Positions 16,805-25,137 of a DNA stretch of 51,565 nucleotides are shown here, in pieces. The notes beneath the pieces are model-generated. The model did no database searches. It was given only the letters and a program-made list of their open reading frames with translations, and was not told the DNA's origin. The position numbers were made by a program, and so were the translations under genes. The stretch's first letter is position 1; each line of letters starts with the position of its first letter. The stretch comes from Frigidibacter sp. SD6-1. Its GTDB lineage: Bacteria; Pseudomonadota; Alphaproteobacteria; Rhodobacterales; Rhodobacteraceae. Location: positions 1 to 51,565 of the forward strand of contig NZ_JARJNR010000014.1 in the NCBI RefSeq assembly GCF_030143255.1, in the 5' to 3' direction.

Positions 16805-17722
16805 TCAGCCCAGAAGCTTCACCAAGGCGTCGCGCTGCGCAGCGTGCTTTGCAGGGTTGTCCCGCTTCAGCTTGTTCAGGTTGAGGAGCTTCCACTGCAC
16901 GGCTGGTAGGTGAGCTGTCTGCGACCGGTCGATGGCCGCAAAGTCAGGCTCCCCGTCTTGAAGTGTCAGCAGGAACTGCTTCGCCTTGTCGTCGAGGCGC
17001 GATTGCACATCTGTGATCAGCCTCAGGCGCGTCGCCAAAAGCGTATCGAGAGGAACGGGTGTTCTGGTCATGCCCTCGAATTCCCGCGCGTAGGGTTGCC
17101 CGAGATCGATCAGGTTCGGATCGAGAAGCTCATGCGCCGGGCGCGGTGAACTGGCGACATAGATCAGGAAGGTCTGGAACAGGTCCTGCGTCAGGCCCTC
17201 GTTTTCGTAGAGGAGCGTGACGTCGTAGAGATCCCGGGGATGCTGCCTGTCGAGGGCAGCGTGCAGTTTGCCTGCGAACAGGTCCTCGAACGAGACGATC
17301 TGCATTTCAGCATAGCCGTAGGCATCCTCGACAGCGGCGGAGACAGTCCGGATCTCCGGGTCGTGGACGACGCCACGGGTCACAGGCGAGGTTTCGATCT
17401 TGATTTCGGCATGCCCGAGGCGCGCCAGGAGCCGTGTGGCTCCGCCGCCGCCGCCTTGAATGCGCTGAGTTTTTGCGCCGCGAATACCGGTCTTGATGGC
17501 GGCCGCGATGCGGTCCATCGCGGCATTGATCTCGTCCAGGCTCTCGACGCGTTCCTTGATTGGCAGGTAGGTCAAGTCGATATCGACCGACAACCGCGGC
17601 AGGTCGCGGTAAAAGAGGTTGATGGCCGTCCCACCTTTGAGCGCGAAGACGGTTTCGCCCGCGACATGCGGCAGGACGCGTACCAGGAGTGCGACTTGGG
17701 CTTCATAGGTCTCACGCGCCAC
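16805..17722 (-). CDS. abiEii: AbiEii nucleotidyltransferase toxin
   Basis: A 305-residue AbiEii/AbiGii toxin. The polymerase-beta-like site is visible: ALKGGTAINLFYR (GG-T motif) and SVDIDLTYL (D-x-D). FAGKLHAALDRQHPRDLYDV is the characteristic third block. AbiEii enzymes transfer nucleotides to RNA targets and arrest growth, and in AbiE systems they protect the population against phage. The start overlaps the abiEi gene by 11 bases, the standard coupled order antitoxin-toxin. All motif residues look intact, so the toxin should be active. It converges on the DUF6088 gene; 16689-16804 holds nothing else. Confidence 0.93.
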   Translation of the reverse strand: MARETYEAQVALLVRVLPHVAGETVFALKGGTAINLFYRDLPRLSVDIDLTYLPIKERVESLDEINAAMDRIAAAIKTGIRGAKTQRIQGGGGGATRLLARLGHAEIKIETSPVTRGVVHDPEIRTVSAAVEDAYGYAEMQIVSFEDLFAGKLHAALDRQHPRDLYDVTLLYENEGLTQDLFQTFLIYVASSPRPAHELLDPNLIDLGQPYAREFEGMTRTPVPLDTLLATRLRLITDVQSRLDDKAKQFLLTLQDGEPDFAAIDRSQTAHLPAVQWKLLNLNKLKRDNPAKHAAQRDALVKLLG

Positions 17723-18533
17723 TGTCGGCCTCCGGTTTCACGAAATCTTCCGGCACCATGATCCGATAGCGCGGGTGGATCTTGCCGCCCTGAACCAAGG
17801 CTCGGTCGCCGCTGCCGAGGTCGAATGCCTGCGTGTCGATCCGTTTGCGCCAGGGATGATCGTGGCGGTCAGCGAAAACGAAGAACAGGCGCTTGACCTT
17901 GATCTTGCGGCAGGCCTGGAGGAGGTCGGACAGCAGTCTTGGGCGCAGGGTCGTCAGGCTCTCGAACACCATGTCGAGCGTGTGGAAGCTTTCATGGTCG
18001 GGCAACTCGTCCATGGCCTCCAGGATCGCGCGCTCCGGCGTCGACATCGTGAGACCCCAGTCCCATGGCTGGCCGGTCGTCTTGCCCTCGATCAGGCCGA
18101 GTTCCGGGTCGGCAAACAAGGACCGGGGGCGGGTTCTTATCGGGGCATCCATCGGCAGTTTCGCCAGCCAATTCGGGATACTGTCCCCATAGACCCAGAC
18201 TGGAGCGCTGTCGCCGAGGCGCAGGTAATGGGCATGTCCCTGTTCTCCGAGCGCCGTGGTGCCGCCGACATGCAGGTCATGACCCATGATGTGCTGCGTG
18301 GACAGGATGCAGGTCTTCCAGTCGATGCTGTTCGACGTCATGGGGGCTGCGGTGCTGGGGAGGGGGCGGCGGAAGACGCCTCGGGTGATGCGCTCGAGCC
18401 AGCCGCGCTTCACGTAGTCACGGAAGCTCTCGTAGGCGATGCCTTGGGAGACGAGCCATGCGGCATCGACCAGATACCCGGCGGGCACTGCGTCGAGCAT
18501 TTTCTTCAGATTCTGTGACCTTCCGGCATCCAT
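17712..18533 (-). CDS. abiEi: AbiEi antitoxin / transcriptional repressor
   Basis: A 273-residue antitoxin. The N-terminal helix-turn-helix region (GYLVDAAWLVSQGIAYESFR, then VKRGWLERITRGVFRRP) is followed by the C-terminal antitoxin domain, with MSTPERAILEAMDELPDHES as a conserved block. Known AbiEi proteins neutralise AbiEii without a stable complex and repress the operon by binding paired inverted repeats. A stop codon (TAG) lies in frame a few bases before the ATG at 18533, so the start is secure. Two identically spaced inverted repeats lie about 275 bp upstream. Confidence 0.9.
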   Translation of the reverse strand: MDAGRSQNLKKMLDAVPAGYLVDAAWLVSQGIAYESFRDYVKRGWLERITRGVFRRPLPSTAAPMTSNSIDWKTCILSTQHIMGHDLHVGGTTALGEQGHAHYLRLGDSAPVWVYGDSIPNWLAKLPMDAPIRTRPRSLFADPELGLIEGKTTGQPWDWGLTMSTPERAILEAMDELPDHESFHTLDMVFESLTTLRPRLLSDLLQACRKIKVKRLFFVFADRHDHPWRKRIDTQAFDLGSGDRALVQGGKIHPRYRIMVPEDFVKPEADSGA

Positions 18534-18808
18534 GATGCCTAAAGTGACAGATTTTCAAAGAGAGGGCTACTGGTTTCTTTGGTGTGGGCGGCCTTTCAGC
18601 GCCAAGAACGCTCCAATATCAAGATTTCCAAAGACCTGAGGGAGTACCCCAAGTGGTGGGAGATCTGAAGACGCGGAATTGAGAGACGGCGGCGACTTGC
18701 GGTGGTTGCCGAATGTCGATGCGATGTACCTCCCGGCGTGCCGTCGGGATCAGACCTTGGTCCTTCGGACAGGAGTTTGACCGAGGCTGATGTCCCGAAG
18801 GGCTCATC

Positions 18809-18861
18809 TGCCAATCTATAGGTTGGCAACTACGCTCTGCTTGCCAAGCCACGGTTTGGCA
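18809..18861. promoter_or_regulatory. Two tandem 20-bp inverted repeats (operator pair)
   Basis: Both repeats have the form TGCCAA-N8-TTGGCA, at 18809-18828 (spacer TCTATAGG) and 18842-18861 (spacer GCCACGGT). Their centres are 33 bp apart, about three helical turns, which suits cooperative binding on one face. They lie upstream of abiEi. Paired inverted repeats bound cooperatively by AbiEi are known for AbiE systems, although those lie closer to the start codon. Confidence 0.65.
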
Positions 18862-18863
18862 GA

Positions 18864-18883
18864 GGCTCCGGAAGGCCGGAGCC
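18864..18883 (-). terminator. Hairpin after the 98-residue gene
   Basis: GGCTCCGG and CCGGAGCC pair perfectly over 8 bp around AAGG. It follows the stop of the leftward gene ending at 18898. No clear T run, so termination is likely but not certain. Confidence 0.5.
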
Positions 18884-18897
18884 AGCCGGTGCCGTGC

Positions 18898-19194
18898 TCA
18901 CCTGTTCCCATCGATCCACTTCGACATCAGCCCCTTGTCGCGGAAGCATTCTTCCGGGACGGCGCGCCGTTTGATCCGGGCGAGTTTCTCCGCGAAGGCC
19001 ACCTGCTTTGAGGTCGGCAGCCGGTCCATGTCGGAGACCGGTTTCAGCTGGGCCTGCGCCTCAATCCAAGCGCTGAGCGACCGGCGGTCCTGCTGAACGT
19101 CCCAGGGCAGGAGGGTCTGATTGCGCAAGGCGAGGGACCGCGCATAGGCGATCTGCTTCGGTGTCGCGGGCAGGGCGTGCGTGGTGCTGTCCAT
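18898..19194 (-). CDS. 98-aa protein of two TxKQ repeats, SOS-controlled
   Basis: A small protein made of two similar units of about 40 residues. Unit 1 runs from LPATPKQIAYARSLA to LSAWIEAQ. Unit 2 runs from LPTSKQVAFAEKLA to LMSKWIDGNR. Each reads T-x-KQ-x-A-x-A-x-x-LA, then a Pro, an Asp-containing turn, and L-S-x-W-I. Similar motifs occur as terminal repeats in some plasmid DNA-processing proteins, where they may bind DNA or partners; that link is from memory. A LexA-type box sits 36-50 bases upstream of ATG 19194, in promoter position. Role unknown. Confidence 0.75.
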   Translation of the reverse strand: MDSTTHALPATPKQIAYARSLALRNQTLLPWDVQQDRRSLSAWIEAQAQLKPVSDMDRLPTSKQVAFAEKLARIKRRAVPEECFRDKGLMSKWIDGNR

Positions 19195-19229
19195 CGGTAA
19201 ACTCCCTTGCTGGCTTGGCTTCCAGCATA

Positions 19230-19244
19230 GAACATAAAAGGAAC
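19230..19244 (-). promoter_or_regulatory. LexA (SOS) box, alphaproteobacterial type
   Basis: The plus strand reads GAACATAAAAGGAAC, which is GTTC-N7-GTTC on the minus strand, the exact consensus of the alphaproteobacterial LexA box. It lies 36-50 bp upstream of the leftward 98-residue gene and 128 bp upstream of the rightward strawberry-notch gene. The first is the better-placed target, although both could respond. Confidence 0.75.
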
Positions 19245-19371
19245 AAATTCAAACCAAGCGAACGGAACGCACCGGTTCGAGAGGGAGAGATCGGCCGGGG
19301 AAGATCAGGCCTGAGGGTGCCCGAGAGAGGGCGTCCGGGCCTGTCCCTGTCCCTCGTTCCGGAGCTTCCCG

Positions 19372-22300
19372 ATGACCTATCTCGCGCCCGTTGCGCCTCC
19401 CGTTCCTGTTCCATCTTGCGATCCCGCGCCCGCGATCCTCGTCGTGGCCGAGGCGCTGCAGCCCGATCTCGCCCAAGGCTTCCAGATCGACGCGCTGCGT
19501 CTGCGGCTTGAGATGGAGCGCGCCTTTGGCGGCTCCGATGCCGATGGCGCTTGGGACTGGAAGCTTGCCTATGAGGCGGGCGAGGTGGCGCTCGTCCTCT
19601 TCCTGCGGAAGTTCGGCCGCGCGCTGCTCTCCCGGGCGGGCTCACCTGCCGCGCTGCTGCCGATTGTCGCCAAGGTGGCAGGCCTCTTGCCGACGCATAC
19701 CCGGCGTTCGGAGGAGATGGAGCGGTTCCAGCAATTCTCGACACCGCTCCCGATGGGCATTGCGGCCCTGGCCGCTGCGCAGATCACGCCGCGCGACTTG
19801 GTCCTCGAGCCTTCGGCCGGAACCGGGCTTCTGGCGATCCTCGCCGAGATCGCGGGCGGTAGCCTCGCGCTGAACGAACTCGCCGACACGCGCGCCGAGC
19901 TTTTGCGCCACCTTTTCCCCGGGTGCCCGGTCACCAGCTTCGACGCCGCACAGATCGACGATCACCTCGACGCGGGTTTGCACCCCAGCGTCATCCTGAT
20001 GAACCCGCCCTTCTCGGCTGTGGCCAATGTCGATGTCCGCAGCACCGATGCGACGGCGCGGCATCTGCGCTCGGCCCTTGCGCGTCTCGTGCCCGGAGGT
20101 CGGCTCGTGGCCATTACCGGCGCCGGTTTCGCGCCGGATGCCCCCGCCTGGTCCGAGACCTTCGGCCGCCTGACCGAGTCTTCCCATCTGGTCTTCACCG
20201 GAGCTGTCTCGGGCTCGGCCTTCGCCAAACACGGCACCAGCTTCGAGACGCGGATCTCGGTCTTCGACAAGTGCCGCGGCGGCGAACGGGGTGGGATCAC
20301 CGCTGATCTCGTCCGGCCCATGTCATCCGACGTGGCGCAGCTCCTCGCCCGGATTGTAGCCGAGGTCCCTCCGCGCCTCGAATTGGCTGCGGGCGATGTC
20401 GCTCGATCCCGCTCGACGTCCCCCTTTTCGGGAATTCCTGCCCGAGCGTCTGGCATAATGGCTGGCAAACCGCGTGCAACGCCGTCGGCCAGCGCCGCCG
20501 CGAAAGTCTCCACATCGGATGCAGAAGACTTCGCTTACACCCTGCGTGAGACGGCGGACGACCTCGGCGCCGCGCGCCTGTCGGATGCGATCTACGAGAC
20601 CTTCCGCCTGCAGGCGATCGACATCCCTGGCGCTGCCCCGCACCCGACCAAGCTGGTCCAGTCCGCGGCGATGGCTTCGGTCGCGCCCCCGAAACCCACC
20701 TACCGCCCGAAGCTGCCCGCCGCCGTGCTACGCGATGGCCTGCTGTCGGACGCCCAACTCGAGACCGTGATCTACGTGGGCGAGGCGCATGACGCGCAGC
20801 TCGCGGGGTCTTGGACCATCGATGAAACCGGCGACATGGTCTCGGCCGCGCCCGACGAAGCTGCAGACGCTGTCCGCTTCCGTCGCGGCTTCTTCCTCGG
20901 CGATGGCACCGGCGCTGGCAAGGGCCGCCAGTCGGCCGGGATCCTGCTCGACAACTGGTGCCAGGGCCGCCGCAAGGCGCTTTGGATCTCGAAGAGCGAC
21001 AAGCTCCTCGAGGATGCACAGCGCGACTGGTCAGCGCTCGGCCAGGAACGCCTGCTCGTCACCCCCCTGTCGCGCTTCGCCCAAGGCCGCGACATCCCGC
21101 TGACCGAGGGCATCCTCTTCACCACCTATGCGACGCTGCGCTCGGAAGAACGCGGCGCCAAGAAGTCCCGCGTCGATCAGATCGTGGACTGGCTCGGGGC
21201 GGATTTCGATGGCGTGATCCTCTTCGACGAAAGCCATGCCATGCAGAATGCCGCACGGTCCAAGGGCGAGCGTGGCGATACGGAAGCCTCGCAGCAGGGC
21301 AGGGCGGGCCTGCGTCTGCAGCACAAACTGCCCAATGCCCGCGTGGTCTATGTCTCCGCCACTGGGGCCACGACGGTCCACAATCTCGCCTATGCGCAGC
21401 GGCTTGGCCTCTGGGGCGGAGCAGATTTCCCCTTCGCGACCCGCGCCGAATTCGTCGAGGCCATCGAAGCCGGCGGCGTTGCCGCGATGGAGGTTCTGGC
21501 CCGCGACCTGCGGTCGCTTGGCCTCTACACCGCCCGGTCGCTCTCCTACGATGGCGTCGAGTACGAGATGCTCGAGCATGCGCTGACCCCGGAGCAGCGC
21601 GGCATCTACGATGCCTATGCCGGGGCCTTCGCCATCATCCACAACAACCTCGCCGCCGCGATGGAGGCGGCCAACATCACCGGTGAGAACGGCACGCTGA
21701 ACCGTCAAGCCAAGTCGGCCGCCCGCTCGGCCTTCGAGGGCGCCAAGCAGCGCTTCTTCGGTCACCTGCTGACCTCGATGAAGACGCCGACCCTGATCGC
21801 TGCCATCGACGCCGATCTCGCGGATGGCCATGCTGCCGTCATCCAGATCGTCTCGACGGGAGAGGCGCTGATGGAACGCCGCCTGTCGGAGATCCCGACC
21901 GAGGAATGGAACGACATCCGCTGTGACATCACTCCCAGGGAGTATGTCCTGGACTACCTCGCGCATTCCTTCCCGGTGCAGCTCTATGAGCCCTTCACCG
22001 ACAGTGAGGGCAATCTCTCCTCGCGCCCCGTGGTGCGTGACGGCCAGCCGGTCGAGTGCCGCGAGGCCGCCCGCAGGCGCGACGCGCTGATCGAGATGCT
22101 GGCCTCGCTGCCGCCCGTGCCGGGGGCGCTCGACCAGATCGTCCAGCGGTTCGGCACCGATCTCGTGGCCGAGGTCACGGGCCGCTCGCGCCGCATCGTT
22201 CGCAAGGGCGAGGGTCCTGCCGCGCGCCTCGTCGTCGAACGCCGGGCGGGCTCGGCCAACCTCGCAGAGACCGCCGCCTTCATGGATGACCAGAAGCGCA

Positions 22301-23733
22301 TCCTGATCTTCTCGGATGCAGGCGGCACGGGTCGCAGCTATCACGCAGATCTCGGCGCCAAGAACCAGCGCCTGCGGGTGCATTATCTTCTGGAACCCGG
22401 CTGGAAGGCCGATGCGGCGATCCAGGGCCTTGGGCGGACCAACCGCACCAATCAGGCGCAGCCGCCGCTGTTTCGGCCCGTGGCCACCGATGTGAAAGCG
22501 GAGAAGCGGTTCCTCTCGACCATCGCGCGCCGCCTCGACACATTAGGCGCGATCACGCGGGGTCAGCGCCAGACCGGCGGGCAGGGGCTGTTCCGGCCCG
22601 AGGATAACCTCGAGTCGCCCTATGCCCGTGATGCTTTGCGCCAGCTTTACCGTCGCATCTATCGCGGCGATGTCGCGGGCTGTTCGCTCGGGGCCTTCGA
22701 GGATGCCACCGGCCTCAGCCTGACCGATGACAACGGGCTGAAGGACGAGTTGCCGCCGATCACGACTTTCCTCAATCGCTTGCTGGCGTTGACGACCGAC
22801 ATGCAGGCCGTGCTCTTCTCGGCCTTCGAGGAATTGCTCGACCAGCGGATCGAGGGCGCAATCGCCGCCGGGGTCTACGACCTCGGGCTCGAGACGCTGC
22901 GCGCCGAGAGCTTCCGCGTCACGGATGCGCGGGTGATCTATACCCATCCCGGCTCCGGCGCGGAAACCCAGCTTCTGACCATCACGGAAAAGCGCCGCAA
23001 CACGCCGACTTCCCTTGCGGATGCTCTGGACTGGCTCGACGACCCGAAGGCACGCCTGCTGGTCAACAGCCGCTCGGGCCGCGCCGCGGTGCAGGTGCCT
23101 GCCACCAGCTTGATGCTGGATGATGGCACGATCGAGCCCCGCTTGCGGCTGATCCGTCCGACCGAGGCGACCACGGTTCCGGCCAAGATCATGGACGACA
23201 CCCACTGGCTCGAGGCCGACCGCGCGGCCTTCGTCGCTGCCTGGACCGCGGAACTGGCCGAGGTGCCGGAGTTCAGCGAGTCCACCCTCCACATCGTTGC
23301 AGGCCTCCTGTTGCCGATCTGGAAGCAGCTCCCGCAGGACGAAACCCGTGTTTACCGGCTGCAGACCGATGACGGCCAACGCATCATCGGTCGCCGCGTC
23401 TCGCCCGCCTGGGTCGCCGCGACGCTTGCTGACGACGCGCCGCAACTCACGGCGGAGCAGGTGCATGCCCTCGTTCTGGAGGGTAAGTCGGTCGTGCGGC
23501 TGGCCGAGAGCATGGAACTCCATCGCTCACGCGTCATGGGCGTGAACCGGATCGAGCTGTCCGGCTTCACGGAAGCGGCGAAGGACCGGCTCAAGGCGGA
23601 TGGCTTCTTTTCGGAGATCATCAGCTGGAAGCTGCGCCTCTTCTGCCCGACGGACTCGGGCGGCATCGTCGTGCTGGATCGTCTGCTTGCACGTTGTCCT
23701 GTGACGGGACTACATGCACGCGGAGGGTGTTGA
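19372..23733 (+). CDS. Strawberry-notch-type methyltransferase-helicase
   Basis: A 1453-residue fusion. The N-terminal Rossmann methyltransferase has LEPSAGTGLL (145-154, SAM binding) and MNPPFS (210-215, an N6-adenine-type NPPF motif). A superfamily 2 helicase follows: GDGTGAGKGRQ near residue 510 (Walker A), ILFDESHAMQN near 615 (DESH box), AGGTGRSYH near 985 and GLGRTNRTNQ near 1020 (motif VI region). The C-terminus carries the strawberry-notch helicase C domain. Such genes are hallmarks of large plasmids and ICEs in alphaproteobacteria. Suggested roles are DNA methylation with remodelling, or anti-restriction during transfer; neither is proven. The toprim gene starts 3 bp downstream. Confidence 0.9.
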   Translation: MTYLAPVAPPVPVPSCDPAPAILVVAEALQPDLAQGFQIDALRLRLEMERAFGGSDADGAWDWKLAYEAGEVALVLFLRKFGRALLSRAGSPAALLPIVAKVAGLLPTHTRRSEEMERFQQFSTPLPMGIAALAAAQITPRDLVLEPSAGTGLLAILAEIAGGSLALNELADTRAELLRHLFPGCPVTSFDAAQIDDHLDAGLHPSVILMNPPFSAVANVDVRSTDATARHLRSALARLVPGGRLVAITGAGFAPDAPAWSETFGRLTESSHLVFTGAVSGSAFAKHGTSFETRISVFDKCRGGERGGITADLVRPMSSDVAQLLARIVAEVPPRLELAAGDVARSRSTSPFSGIPARASGIMAGKPRATPSASAAAKVSTSDAEDFAYTLRETADDLGAARLSDAIYETFRLQAIDIPGAAPHPTKLVQSAAMASVAPPKPTYRPKLPAAVLRDGLLSDAQLETVIYVGEAHDAQLAGSWTIDETGDMVSAAPDEAADAVRFRRGFFLGDGTGAGKGRQSAGILLDNWCQGRRKALWISKSDKLLEDAQRDWSALGQERLLVTPLSRFAQGRDIPLTEGILFTTYATLRSEERGAKKSRVDQIVDWLGADFDGVILFDESHAMQNAARSKGERGDTEASQQGRAGLRLQHKLPNARVVYVSATGATTVHNLAYAQRLGLWGGADFPFATRAEFVEAIEAGGVAAMEVLARDLRSLGLYTARSLSYDGVEYEMLEHALTPEQRGIYDAYAGAFAIIHNNLAAAMEAANITGENGTLNRQAKSAARSAFEGAKQRFFGHLLTSMKTPTLIAAIDADLADGHAAVIQIVSTGEALMERRLSEIPTEEWNDIRCDITPREYVLDYLAHSFPVQLYEPFTDSEGNLSSRPVVRDGQPVECREAARRRDALIEMLASLPPVPGALDQIVQRFGTDLVAEVTGRSRRIVRKGEGPAARLVVERRAGSANLAETAAFMDDQKRILIFSDAGGTGRSYHADLGAKNQRLRVHYLLEPGWKADAAIQGLGRTNRTNQAQPPLFRPVATDVKAEKRFLSTIARRLDTLGAITRGQRQTGGQGLFRPEDNLESPYARDALRQLYRRIYRGDVAGCSLGAFEDATGLSLTDDNGLKDELPPITTFLNRLLALTTDMQAVLFSAFEELLDQRIEGAIAAGVYDLGLETLRAESFRVTDARVIYTHPGSGAETQLLTITEKRRNTPTSLADALDWLDDPKARLLVNSRSGRAAVQVPATSLMLDDGTIEPRLRLIRPTEATTVPAKIMDDTHWLEADRAAFVAAWTAELAEVPEFSESTLHIVAGLLLPIWKQLPQDETRVYRLQTDDGQRIIGRRVSPAWVAATLADDAPQLTAEQVHALVLEGKSVVRLAESMELHRSRVMGVNRIELSGFTEAAKDRLKADGFFSEIISWKLRLFCPTDSGGIVVLDRLLARCPVTGLHARGGC

Positions 23734-23736
23734 CCC

Positions 23737-24768
23737 ATGTATTCCGAGACTGAAGATGTGATCCGCGCTCTGGCGGAGAATGCTGAGAGCGTCTGTCGCG
23801 CTTACCTTCCCGCCGGACGGCGGGAAGGATCCTACTGGATCGTGGGCGACCTGCAGAACAACCCCGGCCGGTCGCTTTTCGTGCGGCTGACCGGACCAGT
23901 CTCGGGGCCCGGTGCGGCGGGCAAGTTCACCGACGGCGCCACGGGCGAGCACGGTGATCTTCTCGATATCATCCGCGAGCGGACAGGAATCTCCCGGTTT
24001 CCCGATCTTCTGGCTGAAGCCCGGGCGCATCTTGGCCGTCCGCAGCCGGTCCTCCCGGATGCGGCAATGCCGAAAAAGGCCAAGGGCCCCGGCGGCACTA
24101 CGGCGGCGGCGGCGCGATTGTTTGCAGCCTCGGTGCCGGTCGCAGGCACGCTTGCCGACACCTACCTGCGAGCCCGGGGCCTGACCCAAGGCGGCGCAAT
24201 GAGCGCCCTGCGCTTCCACCCGAAGTGCTGGCATCGGGATGAAGGTCAGACCAAAAGCACTCCCCGACCAGCGCTGATCGCTGCAGTCACCGATGGGGCA
24301 GGGGCCTTGCAGGGCGTGCATCGCACCTGGCTGGCGCCTGACGGACAGGGAAAAGCTCGGGTTGAAACGCAGCGGCGTGCCATGGGTCACCTCCTCGGCA
24401 ATGCCGTCAGGCTGACCCCGCAGGACGACATACTCGTGGTTGGCGAAGGCATCGAGACCATGCTGTCCCTCGTTGAAGCCGCACCCGGCCTTCCCGTCTG
24501 GGCGGCGCTCTCGTCGGGACACCTCGGGGCGGTCCTGCTGCCGGAGGGGGTGCAGCGCCTCTGCATCGCTATTGACCGCGATCCGGCCGGCCAACGCGCG
24601 GCAGAGAGGCTGAGCGCCAGAGCAACCGAGGCTGGGATTTCTGTTGGGGTGTTGGAACCGCGGCTCGGGGATTTCAACGATGATCTCCGGGCGTACGGCA
24701 AGGAAGCGCTGCGCCAGCATCTGGCAGGTCAGTTCGGGCCAGAGGATCGGCATCGCCTGTCAGGCTGA
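23737..24768 (+). CDS. Toprim domain protein with DUF7146 (primase-like)
   Basis: A 343-residue protein. The N-terminal part (YWIVGDLQNNPGRSLFVRL, AGKFTDGATGEHGDLLDII) is the DUF7146 region that often replaces the primase zinc domain. The Toprim core follows: VVGEGIETMLS with its catalytic Glu (near 236-241) and AIDRDPAGQRAA with D-x-D (near 278-286). It is probably a primase-type protein acting in element replication or transfer. It starts 3 bp after the helicase stop and is likely co-translated. All metal-binding residues appear intact. Confidence 0.88.
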   Translation: MYSETEDVIRALAENAESVCRAYLPAGRREGSYWIVGDLQNNPGRSLFVRLTGPVSGPGAAGKFTDGATGEHGDLLDIIRERTGISRFPDLLAEARAHLGRPQPVLPDAAMPKKAKGPGGTTAAAARLFAASVPVAGTLADTYLRARGLTQGGAMSALRFHPKCWHRDEGQTKSTPRPALIAAVTDGAGALQGVHRTWLAPDGQGKARVETQRRAMGHLLGNAVRLTPQDDILVVGEGIETMLSLVEAAPGLPVWAALSSGHLGAVLLPEGVQRLCIAIDRDPAGQRAAERLSARATEAGISVGVLEPRLGDFNDDLRAYGKEALRQHLAGQFGPEDRHRLSG

Positions 24769-25137
24769 GCTGCATCGCGCAGGGGCCGGTCAGGGGACAG
24801 CGGGGCAGGGGTCACGGATCCCTGTCATGGCTCTGGATCGTTGCTTTGCCTCTTCCCGGGCAAGCTCATCCACCCGTCACCCACACGGCCTTCAAGAGAT
24901 GGGCAGGCGGCCGTCAAAGGGGCCGCCCCTTCAAGGACGGGGGGCAACTGATTTCCGCCGGCGGGGGCGAGCCCCGCCTTTGCATCGCGAAAGACAAATC
25001 AGCCGCCCCCCGTCCTCCTCCACATGCGTTCCGGCCCCGAAAGGGGGTGAAGGGCCGTCCCCTCCCACGGCTTTCGCAGCCCATGAAGGCCGCGCGGGAT
25101 GACGCGCGGACGAGACAGGCCCGGAGGCAAGAAACCG
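24769..25137. other. Structured intergenic region with imperfect cruciform
   Basis: This stretch of 369 bp holds no gene that I can support. Its outer arms, 24934-24954 and 24996-25016, match at 19 of 21 positions as inverted repeats (one arm reads AGGACGGGGGGCAACTGATTT from its second base on; only AA/CC mispair). Nested inside is a 7-bp hairpin, GGCGGGG (24960-24966) with CCCCGCC (24972-24978). It may be a structured RNA, a terminator for the toprim gene, or a protein-binding or transfer site. An AGGAG-like site (GGAGG near 25122) precedes the next gene. Confidence 0.6.

Larger units (their letters stand above)
18534..18897. other. Intergenic region upstream of abiE
   Basis: A gene-free stretch of 364 bp between abiEi and the 98-residue gene, both read leftward. 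It contains two 20-bp inverted repeats (18809-18828 and 18842-18861) and a hairpin at 18864-18883. No open frame with coding character is seen in 18540-18800. Confidence 0.6.
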
